DNA of 64,000 bases from Azadirachta indica (lineage: Eukaryota; Streptophyta; Magnoliopsida; Sapindales; Meliaceae): positions 17,485,475 through 17,549,474 of the forward strand of contig CM040441.1 in assembly GCA_022749755.1 (NCBI GenBank), given 5' to 3'. The notes beneath the pieces are model-generated. The model was not told the origin of the DNA. It worked only from the letters and a program-made list of their open reading frames with translations, and did not search any database. A program made the translations under genes and the position numbers. The number at the start of each line of letters is the position of its first letter. The first letter of the stretch is position 1. Below are positions 37,012 through 50,100 of this stretch, piece by piece.

Positions 37012-40000
37012 CTAAACATCGGAAGCTTGATTATATACCTTGGATTGAACAGGGCAACGATCGGGCTCTCTTACTATGTAAATAATATCACCAGCAGCTT
37101 CATACATATCCTGATTTCGATTCCAAGTCCACAAAGCATGAGTTTCATTTTTCATCTGCAACCCAAATTCAATGTTACTAACCAATTCAATTGTAAAAAA
37201 CTAATGTTCCGGAAATGTTGAAAGATGGTGACAAGAGAAAGAAAAAGACCTCCAGGATTCCATGTCCAAAGCTGCTATCCCTGTAAGCACTGTATTCAGG
37301 CTGCTGATCCCAGCAGAACTTACCAGCTGCTGGCCCTGATGTAAAATTAAAACCACAGAACTTGCCTCCACCCAGAATTTTATCCGGTGTACTTGACGGT
37401 TCTGGGCAGTTTCCAGGTTCATCAGCGTGTTTTATTGCCATTTTCTCGCGATTGCCTCCATCTCCGATTGTTATGTGTACAGGACCACAGGGATCTAAAG
37501 TGTAGTTGTGTACTCGGTTTGATCTCTCATATGCATGAACCTGCAGTTCATTGTTGCCAGTGAAATGTTAATTCATTGCATAATCATTTAAACATATTGT
37601 TCTCTCATTTTGTCTATAGCACTTACATGGCCATTGAACACTATGTCCACGCGAAACTTGTATAGCAAGTCTTCCATGGCTGCCCTCATACATTCTGCTT
37701 CTCTGTAATGTGCCTTGTAAGTGCTGTACCAGGAAGCATGCCATGTTACCACTAACCATGGAGTCACTGCTCTATCTACCTTCGCCAAGTCCTTTTCCAA
37801 CCATTTGTATTGATTCCCTGTAGTAGAGAAGCAACAGAATCAACCTCACTGCATATAACACTAAAACATATCTTATTTCTGATTGATTTTGACCTGATTT
37901 ATCAAAGGAAGTGTACGCGCCAAGCATTATAAAATGTATCCCTCCTGCTTTGAAAGAGTAATAGAATGTAGAAGAAGATCCGCTCTCTTTGGAGGGGAAT
38001 GCAAATCGGGAACTGTAAGCAACGAAGGTCTGATTCTCAGCCTGCTGTTCATACTCATGGTTTCCTTCGACCACCATTATTGGTACTCTCGACAAGACAG
38101 GCTGCATATACCTTCCCCAATAGTCCCACCGAGGCTGATAAGTTTCATGAATTGGAGTATCCGGAAATGAGCAAGAGTAGCAATCGGCACCAGTTCCATT
38201 AGTCAGATACAAGTTTGCATAAGTCACATCACCAACCAGCAGAATCAGATCAGGCTTATTGATCATCATGTGATCAACAGTTGAAGTTGTATTGTAAGTG
38301 AGGCCAAGGTCTCCAACAATGGCAATTCTTCCAGGGTAACTCCTGGGTCCCGAGACAGGCATTGTACGGAAATAATAGGTCCTGCTCATGGCTATTGAAC
38401 GATCTCCACATTGGTAGTAATATAAAGTGTCAGGTTTTAATCCTGCCAAGCAACAAAATAATGTAAAGAAATGAAACAATCTAGCAACAGGATAATCCTG
38501 AAACGCTGAAGCACCCAGATATAAATAAATACCTCTGATACGAACATGGTGTATGATTCCAGAAGTGTAGTTTTGGAGGCCTTGAAAAGGATAAAGTTGA
38601 CTGTAAACAAGGGAATATCCTCTAGCTTTTGCACACAGCCTGTATCTACTTGTTCCATATTGAACAAAGCTTGATACAGTTCCAGGATTTAATGGTTTTA
38701 CGTTGTCACCAATCTGGAAGTCTCCTGCAATTCCAATTCAATTCAAATAATATATTCATATATTTCCAGGAATTATAGAGTCCAAAGTTCCACTTTAGTG
38801 TACAAGCAAGGCAACAACGACATACAGGGGCGGAATTAGAGTTGTTCTTTTAGGGTCAAAATGCAAAGCGTGAAAACTTTCGGACCAAAGTATAAATATA
38901 CAATTCTAAAGGATCAAGTTCATAATTTTCTTTCGAAAAAAAGTAAAAGCCTTTTAGTCTTTTGCTCTAATATCTTATAGTTTTAATAGATTTAAAAATA
39001 TTATTAAAAAAAATCTTCATTTATTAAAAAATAACGATTATACCTCCAATATAATAAAATTATTTAAAAAAATAAATAAATCACTAAAATTGAAGATAAC
39101 TATTATGATATAGAGATAAAATTATCATTTTTTAATAAATTATGACTTTTAAAAATATTTTGAAACTATTGAACTAATAAATATATTATACCAAACTTTT
39201 GAAACTAAAAAACCTTTAAACTTTGAAAAATTTTATGTAGGACAATTTTAGAATTTAATTAGTTTAGGAAATCTTTTATTCTTATCAATTTAATTTGTCA
39301 TTTAATTTTTAATTTTCTTATTTAATTAGGAGTTATTTTCCTTATTTGAGTTGACTTGTAATGTTCGGTTTTCTCTACTATATATAGAGAACCTATATTA
39401 TTATTTTGGAATAATCTTTTATTCAATAAAATATTTCCCTTTGATTTTATCCCTTATGAGATTGTTATCTTGACACTCGTGTTTCGAGTTGTTAAGGTTA
39501 GAACGACATCTAATCCTGTTTGTGAGAACGTTTATCTAACTCACTACGTCAAAGAGCAGAACGAGATTTGGCGTTCGACAAGGTTTTTATATCCCACCTG
39601 CTATCCCGCCTGCGTCAGTTGGTATCAAAGCCTACCTCTGTATCAAACAGAGCTTTCTTGAACCACTAAATACAATCACACTCATAAATACATCCTTTTT
39701 ACCAAAAAAAAATTCAAAAAAAAAAATAAAATCATGATCTACCATGTTAGGCATGATGCGTTGTTGCTTGACAGAAAATGCAGTTCTAAATTATTTTTGT
39801 TTTGATTGGAAGATATTGAAAAATTCTTTGAAGTTGAGAGGATATTTAAAGAAAAATGAATACAATTTGTGACTTGTTTTCTGTTAAAAAGGAGTGCATC
39901 ATATTGGTGGAATATGTTATAAAGGTCACGATTGGCAAGTTAAGAAGATAAAGTTCGATCATGGGATCAGATGAAGCGATTGATGAGATTACAGCTCATT

Positions 40001-42490
40001 CCTCTTGATTATTGTTTGACGCATCAAGGTATGAGATCTATTCATTCTTATGCTATGGATTTTGAGAATTTTTATGGATATTCTTTTTTTTTATGAGAGT
40101 GAAAAGTTTTTAGTTGAAAGATTTTTGGAAGGGATCAATGCCGATATAAGAGATTGAATGCCGTCATATACTATCTATACACTACCATATGCCATTTTCT
40201 TAGTCAAAGAAATCGAAAGGCAACTAAAACTTGACTTTGATAGAGTTATTAGAGATGTTATTGACAATGTAGCTTATAAGATATCTGATAACATAGTTAA
40301 AGTTGACCATTGACAGTGTCTGAAGATAAACTTCAAAAGAAAATTGAAAACGTGCCAGAAATTGTACAAGAAGAGGTCTTATGTGATCTTAATTTAAAAA
40401 TTGAGCATGCACAAGAAATTTAAGTCGAAGATCCGCGTATTATTGACATGGTTCTACCTCTTCATATTGAAGACATAAAGGTTATCCTTGAGGAAGATTT
40501 GACCACAAAGATAAATTTAATTGGCGAGTACATTGAGCAAGACTGGAGAAAAGTTATAAGAAATTTGAAAGTACTTTATTATTACAAGTACATATTTTTT
40601 CAAGGGGCTATACATAAGTGTAAGAAAAAGATAAAATTTGACTACTTCCGAGTTTCAAAGAAATTTACTAAGAAAAGCTACTATTTTAAGTCAAAGAAGA
40701 TTTTTAATGTTGAACTACAAATTTCATCTGTCAGACAAAACAAAACTTGAGGACGAGTTTTTTTAAAGAGCATGGGAATCTGATGTAGGACAATTTTATA
40801 ATTTAATTAGTTTAGGAAATCTTTTATTTTTACCAATTTAATTTATTATTTAATTCTTAATTTTCTTATTTAAATAGGAGTTATTTTCCTTATTTGAGTT
40901 GACTTGTAATGTTGGGTTTTCTCTACTATATATAGAGAACTTATGTTATTGTTTTGGAACAATCTTTTATTCAATAAAATATTCCCCTTTGATTTTATCT
41001 CTTATAAGATTATTATTTTGACACTCGTATTTCGAGTCATTAAGGTTAGAACGACATTTAATTCCGTTCGTTAGAACGTTTATCTAACTCATTGCGTCAA
41101 AGAGCCGAACGAGATTCGGCGTTTGACAAGATGTTTATATCCTGCGTCAAATTTCTAAAACAATCGTTCTCTTAAGTGTAATAAAACAATCATTGTCTTT
41201 TAAAAAATATTTTTTTTGTTAATAATACGAAGAAAAATATGTTAGTTTAAGATATATTATATAAAAGAATCCAAAATTAATATAAGCTAAAAGTTGGAAT
41301 TACTTTAATATGACAAAGACAAAGTATTACCGATTAATAATAATAAATATTTTAAATACAATTTTTAGTTGAGGCCCTCAACAATATTCTTTTGATTAAA
41401 ATGTTATGAAAATTGCAGGCATGTTTTACTGTTCTCATCGAATTAGAAGAATTAACACATATTTCCCTTAAAATTTGAAAAACTTACACTTAAACGATAG
41501 ATTTGAAGAAACCCATACATATTTCCCTTAAAATGTTAGTTAACCACTAGAAGTAAGGATATTTTTAGACATTTTACCAATTTAACCATTTTTAACTTAA
41601 TACATAATTAATACCCATAAAAAATTGTATTATTATTTATTGGTAGAATGTCTAAAAATACCTTTTATTCTAACAGTTAACTAGCAGTTTAGGGAAGTAT
41701 ATGTGAGTTTCTCAAAACCTGCCATTTAATATGAGTTTTCTAAACTAGAGGGGAGGTATGTGTTAATTCCCCAATCCAATTATTCAAAAAAATATTTTAT
41801 TAAGTAATAATAAATAATTTTTTTTTGCAAATATATAATATTATATATTTTTTAATCAGCATATAATATTATATCTTTAAATATTCATAAAAGAGTGCAA
41901 ATTCTGCAAACCCAAAGGAATATGCTACATCATGTACCTATGTATATGATCCACCTTGAATAGAATATTATTACAATTAAGGCCACTCAGATCACCCATT
42001 AAAATTGCTTTCAGATTCAGAAATCAACCATTCCTATTTGCTTCAGAAAACAGAAAACACAACACTATGCTACTATTTTACTTACATTTCCTAACCCAAA
42101 AGGTAAACCTAATAATCTTATCTTCTTGAAACGATCACATCAAAAATCAAACCCAATCGAAAAAAAAAAAAAAAAAAAAAAAGGAAAGAAAGAAAACATA
42201 CCTGTGATCCAAGATATCCAGGCAGAGTCATAGGTTGAAGAAAGGGAGATAGAAATCTGTTCAGGCTCAAAACCTTGAGCAGTTCTCTGAACACGAGGGT
42301 CAGTCTCAGGCAAGTCCACGGCGTTTCCCCGGAAAGTGCCGTCCAGAGGCACCGTCACCGGCTTGAACGGCCCGTCGAGCGTCGTCGGAACTGGCTTCCC
42401 GTTAGATAACGTTGAACTAATAACTACTACTGAAAGAATTAATAGAGGAAATGGTGAAGCCATTGGTAATGGTGGGAAAGGGTCCTGCAT
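37012..42490 (-). CDS. PAP15: PAP15-like purple acid phosphatase, active site intact
   Basis: Six exons (42202-42490, 38533-38724, 37894-38442, 37627-37817, 37250-37540, 37012-37155) encode 551 residues from the first Met, or 542 from the internal MASPFPLL start, which gives the better signal peptide. All five metal motifs are present: GDLG (Asp205), GDVTY (Asp232, Tyr235), GNHE (Asn288), VTWH (His370) and GHVH (His407, His409). Related Arabidopsis PAP15 hydrolyses phytate and other phosphomonoesters in the secretory path or apoplast; this product should be an active Fe-metal phosphatase. The 549-nt exon fuses what are exons 3 and 4 in the neighbour. Intron 1 (3.5 kb) holds an LTR element and a foldback element. 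The C-terminus (PVQSKVYNQASDV) is slightly extended. Confidence 0.92.
38935..39225. mobile_element. Family T inverted-repeat fragment in PAP intron 1
   Basis: The left half (TAGTTTTAATAGATTTAAAA, TTTATTAAAAAATAACGATT) and the right half (AAATTATCATTTTTTAATAAA, CTATTGAACTAATAAATATA) are roughly inverted versions of each other and match the family seen at 16080-16607. It directly precedes the LTR element. Borders are approximate. Confidence 0.5.
39236..41149 (+). mobile_element. Short non-autonomous Ty3/gypsy-type LTR retrotransposon in PAP intron 1
   Basis: Two direct repeats, 39236-39617 and 40784-41149, both begin TGTAGGACAATTTTA and end TGCGTCA (TG...CA). The 5' copy carries about 16 extra bases before its end. 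One base after the 5' LTR is TGGTATCAAAGCC, a primer-binding site for initiator tRNA-Met with one mismatch. Upstream of the 3' LTR is TTGAGGACGAGTTTTTTT, the usual end of a gypsy pol region. Internally a decayed gag-like stretch (about 39960-40085, DQMKRLMRLQLIPLDYC) remains; protease, reverse transcriptase and integrase are missing. The element is antisense to the PAP gene. No exact target duplication was found. Confidence 0.85.
41448..41772. mobile_element. Small foldback element in PAP intron 1
   Basis: Arms of about 130 bp pair. The left has AATTAACACATATTTCCC and ATTTTTAGACATTTTACCA; the right, read inward, has AATTAACACATACCTCCCC and ATTTTTAGACATTCTACCA. Ends and arm content place it with the 996-bp element at 11613-12608. 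It has no coding capacity. Confidence 0.75.
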
Positions 42491-45400
42491 GGAAGGCTCA
42501 CTGTTACATAAGGGACATATATATATGTATACATATATACCAAAAAAATTATATTTAAATAAATATAAATATTAATGAATTTTTAATAATTAATTAATTA
42601 ATTATATACTATAATTGGTTCTTAGGAAAATAAGGGTGTTTGACTTTAGAGTTATTTTATTGATTATCTTCTCTCATCTTTATGGTTGGCAAAGAAAAAG
42701 GTGGTGTATATATTTGAAATATATTTTGTACACATTATGGTATCTATGAATATAAATTTGTATTTTTTCTGAGATAGTTTAATTAATTTGATCTCTTATG
42801 GTAGAAGAAAAAAATGTTAAGATTAATTTATTTAATTTTATAAAAGGTTAAATTATTAGAATTATAGTTATTTTATTTTACGTTAATTAAAATAATTATA
42901 TAATTAATAAATTTTTATTAAAATCTATTTCAAGAAGTTCTTAAAAGATTATATCAAATGGTCTTAAGGCCTATTCGAAATTGTGATTAAAAACTAGTAA
43001 GCAGCTTCCTTTATTTCATTAAAACTCAGTAATCAAATATTTATTCTGTTCATTATACATTGTTACAGCTTTTTAATATTAAAATTTATTAAATATACGT
43101 ATTCTCAACTTTTAAACTGACAAATACTTTTAAGCACAGTTTACCAAATGTTTAACTGTTTTTTCATAAGCCACAACAATCTAAACACTTTTATATAAAT
43201 TATTTATTCATTATTGAATTCGCATTGCTACATTAAATTTTATTTTTCTCAAAGTTTAAGGGTATTTGTAATTATTTCATTTGATGGGACCCAATGTCTT
43301 TTATTTATTAAACATTTAGCTGTTACGATTTAATTCCCTTTATCTTAAGAGGCACGTGAAATGATGTTTTATTTAATTAATATGAAAGCATGATACATCA
43401 CTAACTTTTGTATTTGAAATTACTTAATTAATCAATTGCAAGAATCATGAGTTGGTTTATTTATTAATTCTTCTTTCTTTTTGTGCATTTTCATTATCAA
43501 ATTTAAATTAAAAAAAGTTTACTTTGTATCTACCCCAAATTTGGTTCACATAATTAGCTGTCTTAGCCCACACACATTTATAAAAAATTATTATTTATTT
43601 GACGTATTATATCCCCATCTCATGATATTTCTATACTTTATTTTTAATTTTATATGACTTTAATTAAAAATAAAATTATTGAAAATTAAATAAATATTTA
43701 ATTTTAAATTATCTTTCTAATATTATTGATACAGCCGTTATGTAAAAGTACTCTTTTTCGGCATAACGTACAATTTTAGTTATTTGCATTATCATAACAT
43801 TCCAATACACTTAAAGTAAATGGATAAATTATATATTATAAAATACATTAATATACATTTAATAATTATATATTATAAAATATATCAATATACATTTAAT
43901 TAAAATCTATTTAAAAACATGATATCATACAAACCCCAAGAAAATTTATATGAAAAAACAAAAAATTTTAGTTTATTTTATTTTATATTTCTTTTATTGC
44001 TAAAAAAGCAATGGAAATTGGATGAAAAATGTTGTGATGATGACCACGAAAAAACAGAAAATGGCAATAGAAAAATAAGAAAATGTGGGAAATAAAGCAA
44101 GAAAAATGGGAATAAAATAAAAAGAGTGATGGCATGATGAAACATGTTGATTTCTTTGTTGCGTGAAAACATTTTTCAAATTATTTATGGTTCTTATTTC
44201 TCATGTGAAATAAAAAACGGTTTCAATTTAGGTTTTAAATACTTTTTGACTTTTAAAATTTTTTTTAGGCTTTTACACAACACCGGGGATTAAATGGCTT
44301 TTGATTGGTTAGTCCCTCTTGATTTTATTCGAAGGTTTTTTATTTATTTTTTTTTAAAGAACTTTTTAAAAATTTATATACAAAATAAAAAGTTTGTCGA
44401 GATTTCTATTATCAATTGTGTAAGAAGTTTACTCATTGTCAATTGCCCATAATATTCTAGAAAATAAACGAGCTCAATGCAACTCAAATTTTTGATCCAA
44501 CTACTTAATGGTTTGCCTATTTAAAATGACTTGATTCCTCTCAAAAATTTAGAAATATTTGTAATTATTTTATATTTGACTTTAAGAGTCTAGTAATTTA
44601 ATTGTTTAGTAAATATCATTTTAATTGTAATTAATGTTTATAATTATCAATTATCTCTACTTATATTTAATAGTTAGTGATTTTGTTTCATAATAGTAGT
44701 CGTGGCATCTAAAGTTGAAGCACATTCCTTGTTAATTATGAAATTTTATTGCAATTATAGAATTCATTTATGTTAGAATTCAAATGGAAAAACAACGTCT
44801 CCTACTAGCAACAGTATTAGGCATCTCAAATATTTGTCTAAATATATCTCAAGCAATAATATAGTTTTCATTAAGGAGTAATAGTATACATGCAAGTAAA
44901 TATTCCAAGTTGTATCCTAAGCACTGTAAAGGTCGCTTTCAACAATTGAATGATAAACATTTTAATTTTTCAAAATCATTGGTTTTCTAGTCTCGTTGTT
45001 GGATTCATAAAAGTTCGCATATAATTTATGAATACTCGATTGATGTTTGTTTTGTTCTTTTTTTTTTTTAAGTTTGAACATAGTTAAAATTTAAATTTGA
45101 CTGAAATTTGAATATGATATAATTTTTTTTTTCAAATATCTAAATATAAATATTAAGTTTATTTACACAAAAAAGAAAGATTTAAAACAAGTATTTTGAC
45201 ATATATATGTTTTTTTAAAATATTATATATATTTATAATGATATTTATAAAAAATTAATTATATTAACATAATGGTTTAAGAAGAGAATAATCTCTAATA
45301 AAGTATATGAATATGTTTATTATTTTTATTATGTATAATTTTTTTCTTTACTTTATCTTGTGAGTAAAGAAAAATTATAGATCAATAATTTAAATGATAT

Positions 45401-46900
45401 AAAAATTAATAATAAATTAAATAAAAAATAAATTATATAGTACTAAGGAGAAACTGCAAAAAATAAAAAATATTGTATAATATTTAAAATTAAAGTGTTA
45501 AATAAATCAATAAACTAAATGTATTATTGAGAAATAAAATATTTAATTTATTTGGCTATTCAAATTCAAATTAATATTTTTAACTTAATTATATTATAAC
45601 CTTTTTGCAAGCTACAAAATAAATAACTCTTAAATATTTGAATAATTTTATTTAAACTTTAGTTAAAAATAATTAGATATTTGGTTAAGTATCCTTTAGT
45701 TTGGGTGGTTGGTACCCTAACTTTTCAAATAAAGAAGAAAGTTTAACTCCTCCCAAGTTCAATAGTTGAAGTCATTTTTCACCCAAAAAGATCGAGGCAC
45801 ATATTTTAGAGCGATGCCACGATGATATACTAGCATTTGGGAGAACTCTTTATGTGACAAGGGCTATGTTTCCATAAGGAAGCGATGAAAGCTTTGTAAT
45901 ACTTGTCAAATTGGATCCGATAGATTTTTAATACAAAGTTGATAGATTATAGGAATTTTAATATGATATTGATAGATTAGGCATATAATTTGTGATATTC
46001 AAAAAAGAAAAAAAAAGGACACTCAGAATAAGGTGTAATATCAATAAATTATACATATAATATATAATATTAAAAAAAGTAAAAATGCTTAGGATAAAAA
46101 GGTGTAATATTGATAAATTATGTATAATTTGTCATATTAAAGAAAAAAAAAACACACTTAGGTGGCATTTATTTTTCTGATAAAGTTTAAAAATGACTGA
46201 AATTTAAATTTGACTAAAATATAAATTTTAATGATATATTTTCTTTCTTAAGCGTCCGAATATATGTGTTAAATTATTTATTTTACAAAAATAAAAAATT
46301 TGAAATTGATATTTTGACACACATATATTTATACTTATATTTTATGAAAAATAAAATTATGTTATCATAATAGTTCATAAACAAAATAATCTCTAATAAT
46401 ATATATTAATATGTACATTATTCATCATATGATATATGAATTATATTTATTTTATTTTATCTTGTAAATAAAGAAAAATTATAAATTAACAGTTTAAATG
46501 ATATAAAAATTACTAATAAATTAAATAAAAAACGTAAATAATATTGTAATATATTTTCAAGAAACAAAAATAAAAATATTAGATAAAATTTAAAAGTGTT
46601 AAAAAAGAAAATAGGAAATTAAGGATATTACAGAGGGATACAATATTTAATTTATTCAAATATTTAGTTATTAAAATTTAAGTTAAAATATTTAATTTAA
46701 TTATTTAATAATTTTTAAATATAAATTAAAAAATAAATTTTATTAAATATCTGAACAATTTTATTAATATTTCAGTTCAAAAACAAACATCGGAATGAAA
46801 GTTGACTTAAAGAACCTTAAGTATTGCACTAATGGATTCCAATTCAACCAGTGTCTCATGGCGTTCTTGCACACGACTGAATTGAGGCCGGTCCAACATT
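42491..46900. other. AT-rich intergenic region between PAP and ERD2
   Basis: 4.4 kb with no recognisable gene. It contains the upstream region of the distal PAP gene and two related AT-rich blocks (about 45060-45690 and 46170-46780) that share phrases such as TTAAAATTTGAATTTGACT-like and ACATATATATTT-like sequence. They are probably old copies of one repeat. Confidence 0.5.
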
Positions 46901-46907
46901 TCTTGTT

Positions 46908-46960
46908 GAAGCCCAGGCTCAAATTTGAGCATCCATTTATAGGCCCAGTGTAAGCCCAAT
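46908..46960 (+). promoter_or_regulatory. Cluster of GCCCA (site II-type) elements upstream of ERD2
   Basis: Three GCCCA motifs occur in about 50 bp (AAGCCCAGGC, TAGGCCCAGT, TAAGCCCAAT), about 240-285 bp before the ERD2 start. TGGGCC/T elements bound by TCP factors are typical of strongly and broadly expressed plant genes. Assignment rests on motif clustering and position. Confidence 0.45.
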
Positions 46961-47194
46961 CCCGATCCACAACCGTCATTTCTGCTGAAGTCGTCGTGAA
47001 GTCAAAAAATAATAATAATAATAAGAAAAGGGAAAACGGACGAAAGATTTTCCATTTGCTTTTGGATCGACCGGAGATCTGAAATAATATTCGATCTAAA
47101 ACTTTCTCGGAAAGCACATTCGGTGATCCAAACACTTAGTAACGTTACAAATACATAGACAAATACAGAAAGAAGTAAATACAGAGAGGATAAG

Positions 47195-50100
47195 ATGAAT
47201 ATATTTAGGTTAGCAGGGGACATGACTCATTTGTTCAGCGTCCTTGTTTTGCTTCTCAAGATCCACACCATCAAATCTTGTGCTGGTATGTTTTTTATTC
47301 ATTTTCTTTATATATATATTTTTTTCGTTTTGAGGTTTTTTTTCTGGGTTTTGTTTAGTAGGTGGAAAAGCTAACGATAGAATAGAATTATGAGATTTAG
47401 AATTGTTCGGTAGATGGTTGGATATGGAAGTATTACGAATTTGCTGTTTGAGAAGTAATTTTGTTTGTCTTTGCAAATCAGAGCAGTTTATTTTGGTGGG
47501 TTTGTGTTTAATTTCAATACTATTGGTTTTCATGTAAGTTTTAGTGCATTTGATGCATGAAAACCTGGCTGGGTGATCTGTGATTTACAGTTTTGAAAAT
47601 GGACTCTACAAGCTTAATCTTAGCAATGAATTTTTGTTTCATTAGTCAATATGAATTAGTGTACCACCAAACGAGTTATCTGCCTCAAACTAAGCTCAGT
47701 CTGAGGGCGTGCTTGAATTATTAGGCCATTACTTGAACTAGGCTAGTAAGTTTGGTGGAAGAGGCTTGTTACATAGCTGATCGACAGTGCACATTCAGAT
47801 TCGGAGCTGATTACTAGTACTTAACCAGATTTGTTTGCTAGAAGTTGCTGACTGTTGAAATTATGAAGATTAGTTTTAGTTGCCATGGTTAGATACATGG
47901 GGGTGCTCAGGTATCATGACTAATCCCAAAGCTTGGGAAGTAATGTGCTTGGTGCACAGTTGTGAGTAAACTACTAAGAACTACACTGATAAAAATACAT
48001 TTGTTATGCTGTATGAGTTGGCATGCATAGAAATTACATATCACATACGTTAGAACAGTTTTCTCTTCTTCGTGGATGTAATTTAGCTTCTGTTATTATC
48101 ACCTTCGAGATGACCAAAATATTTCACAAATATTTAGTTACGTCTTGTCTGTTGAAGCTTTTCATAATTTTATTGTGGGGAATATGTCTTTGTTTATAAA
48201 TATCTTATTGATATAAGTTGTTTGTAGAAACTCTGATATTCTTTGTCTAGAAAGAGTTATATTCCATTACGAATGGCTTTCTTGTAGTAGTTCTTCTGGA
48301 ACTGACAAAAACAAGCTTTTACAATTATATTATGAGAGGAATGAGTTGTAGCCAACTTTTTAATTGTCCTGAAGTTCTTTTCGAGTTGCAATCAAATGGC
48401 ACAAAAATTAATGAAAAAAAGCTTTAACCTTTAAAAAGCACTTTTGACTAGTAGAGAATTCATACTAAACAAACAGTTTAATATGTATAGATACATATAT
48501 TTGTTTATTTTTGAGATCATTATTCTTTGTTGTCTTGACATCTTTCTTGTAAGATCGTTGGGTCAAAACCAAGTAGATATTATCTGCTTTAAGCATATAA
48601 TGTATCGCAGGTATGAATCTAAAATGTGTCTATTCAGTTGAAAGAACTCATAGCTTATTACCTAGTCTAGCCTTACTCTTGCTAGGTATGTGGGATGTGA
48701 CAATTTCCCCTCTTTTGTATCTTTCATCCTCATGAGGAGCCAGAGTGATAGAATTGTAACTTATCATAGAATGTCCACACATTGGGTACTGTGTCCACTT
48801 TGATACCAAATGTAACACCTTAACCCTGAGACAAGGTGATATTGCCTGCTTTGATCACATATCCCATCATTGATGATCCATTTCTAATCACTATGTTGTC
48901 TTTAAATTTAAATTGGATTATCTTTGGATCATAACTATACTTACATTTCTGTTTATGTTGGTGCACTCTATAATTTTTTTTGACTTCTATGCTCTATGCA
49001 GGCATTTCCTTGAAGACACAAGAACTCTATGCTCTTGTCTTTGCTACTCGCTACTTGGATATATTTACTAATTTTATTTCTCTTTATAATACTTTAATGA
49101 AGTTAATATTTCTTGGAAGCTCTTTTTCAATTGTTTGGTACATAAGGCGCCACAAGATCGTTCGTAGATCTTATGATAAGGACCAAGATACCTTTCGCCA
49201 TTTCTTTCTTGTGCTGCCATGCTTAATTCTGGCTTTGCTTATTAATGAAAGGTTTACCTTTAAAGAGGTATTCTTGCCAGTTTAATTGCTGTTGGATATT
49301 TCTGTTAATTCTCTTTACCTGTGGTTGCTGCTCATATTTTTAATTTACTAAACTTTACTGAGATGCAGTGTCAGTAAGTTTATATATATATATATATATA
49401 TATGATTATGTGAATTCCTCATTTTGAAGTTGAAGGCTTTAAGCTGTCCTCCTTTCTTTTTATTTTTTATTTTTTATTTTTATTTTTATTTTTTTAATAT
49501 ATTTCTAATATCATTGTTGGGCAGGTAATGTGGACTTTCTCTCTATATCTAGAGGCTGTTGCTATCCTTCCTCAGCTCGTATTGTTGCAGAGAACAAAAA
49601 ATATTGATAACTTGACAGGACAATACGTTTTTCTCCTCGGGTACGTTGTTCCAAATTCCTTTATTTTTGGATTAATGAGACTACTACCTTTTTTCTCTAG
49701 CATAATGTTGCATAATCTGTCTTGATTTCTAGTTTTCACTCCCATCTTGGTGCTATTATTATACTGTACGAATGAAGTTAAATTTTGTGATGTTGCCTTT
49801 TTTTTTCTAATTTCTCATTCTCCTTTTATATTCCTCTTACTATTTCTTTAGTCCTCTTACTTTTTCAAGCAGAATTCATGTTGTTATTATTCAGGAATGA
49901 AGTCTAATTTCAGTGTCTCTAGTTATGGCTGAGTTTTTCCTTTGTTGTTCTTTCTTGGTACTTTTTCAAGCTATCTTACTATGATAATTTACATTCAGAA
50001 CTATACTTATGATGGCCCCAGCAGATACTTGGCTTCTCCATATGCTTTCAAAATAATTTTCTTCTTCTACATGTATGCACTACTATCAGAAAAGATAGAG

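Noticed and set aside
39640..39670. AGCTTTCTTGAAC resembling the core of miR396
   Set aside because: Lies just after the primer-binding site of the LTR element, matches only 13 bases, and no paired star strand is visible nearby.
46764..47135. 123-codon minus frame overlapping the ERD2 promoter
   Set aside because: No family match; it overlaps the GCCCA promoter elements and leader of ERD2 on the other strand, so it is best read as a shadow.
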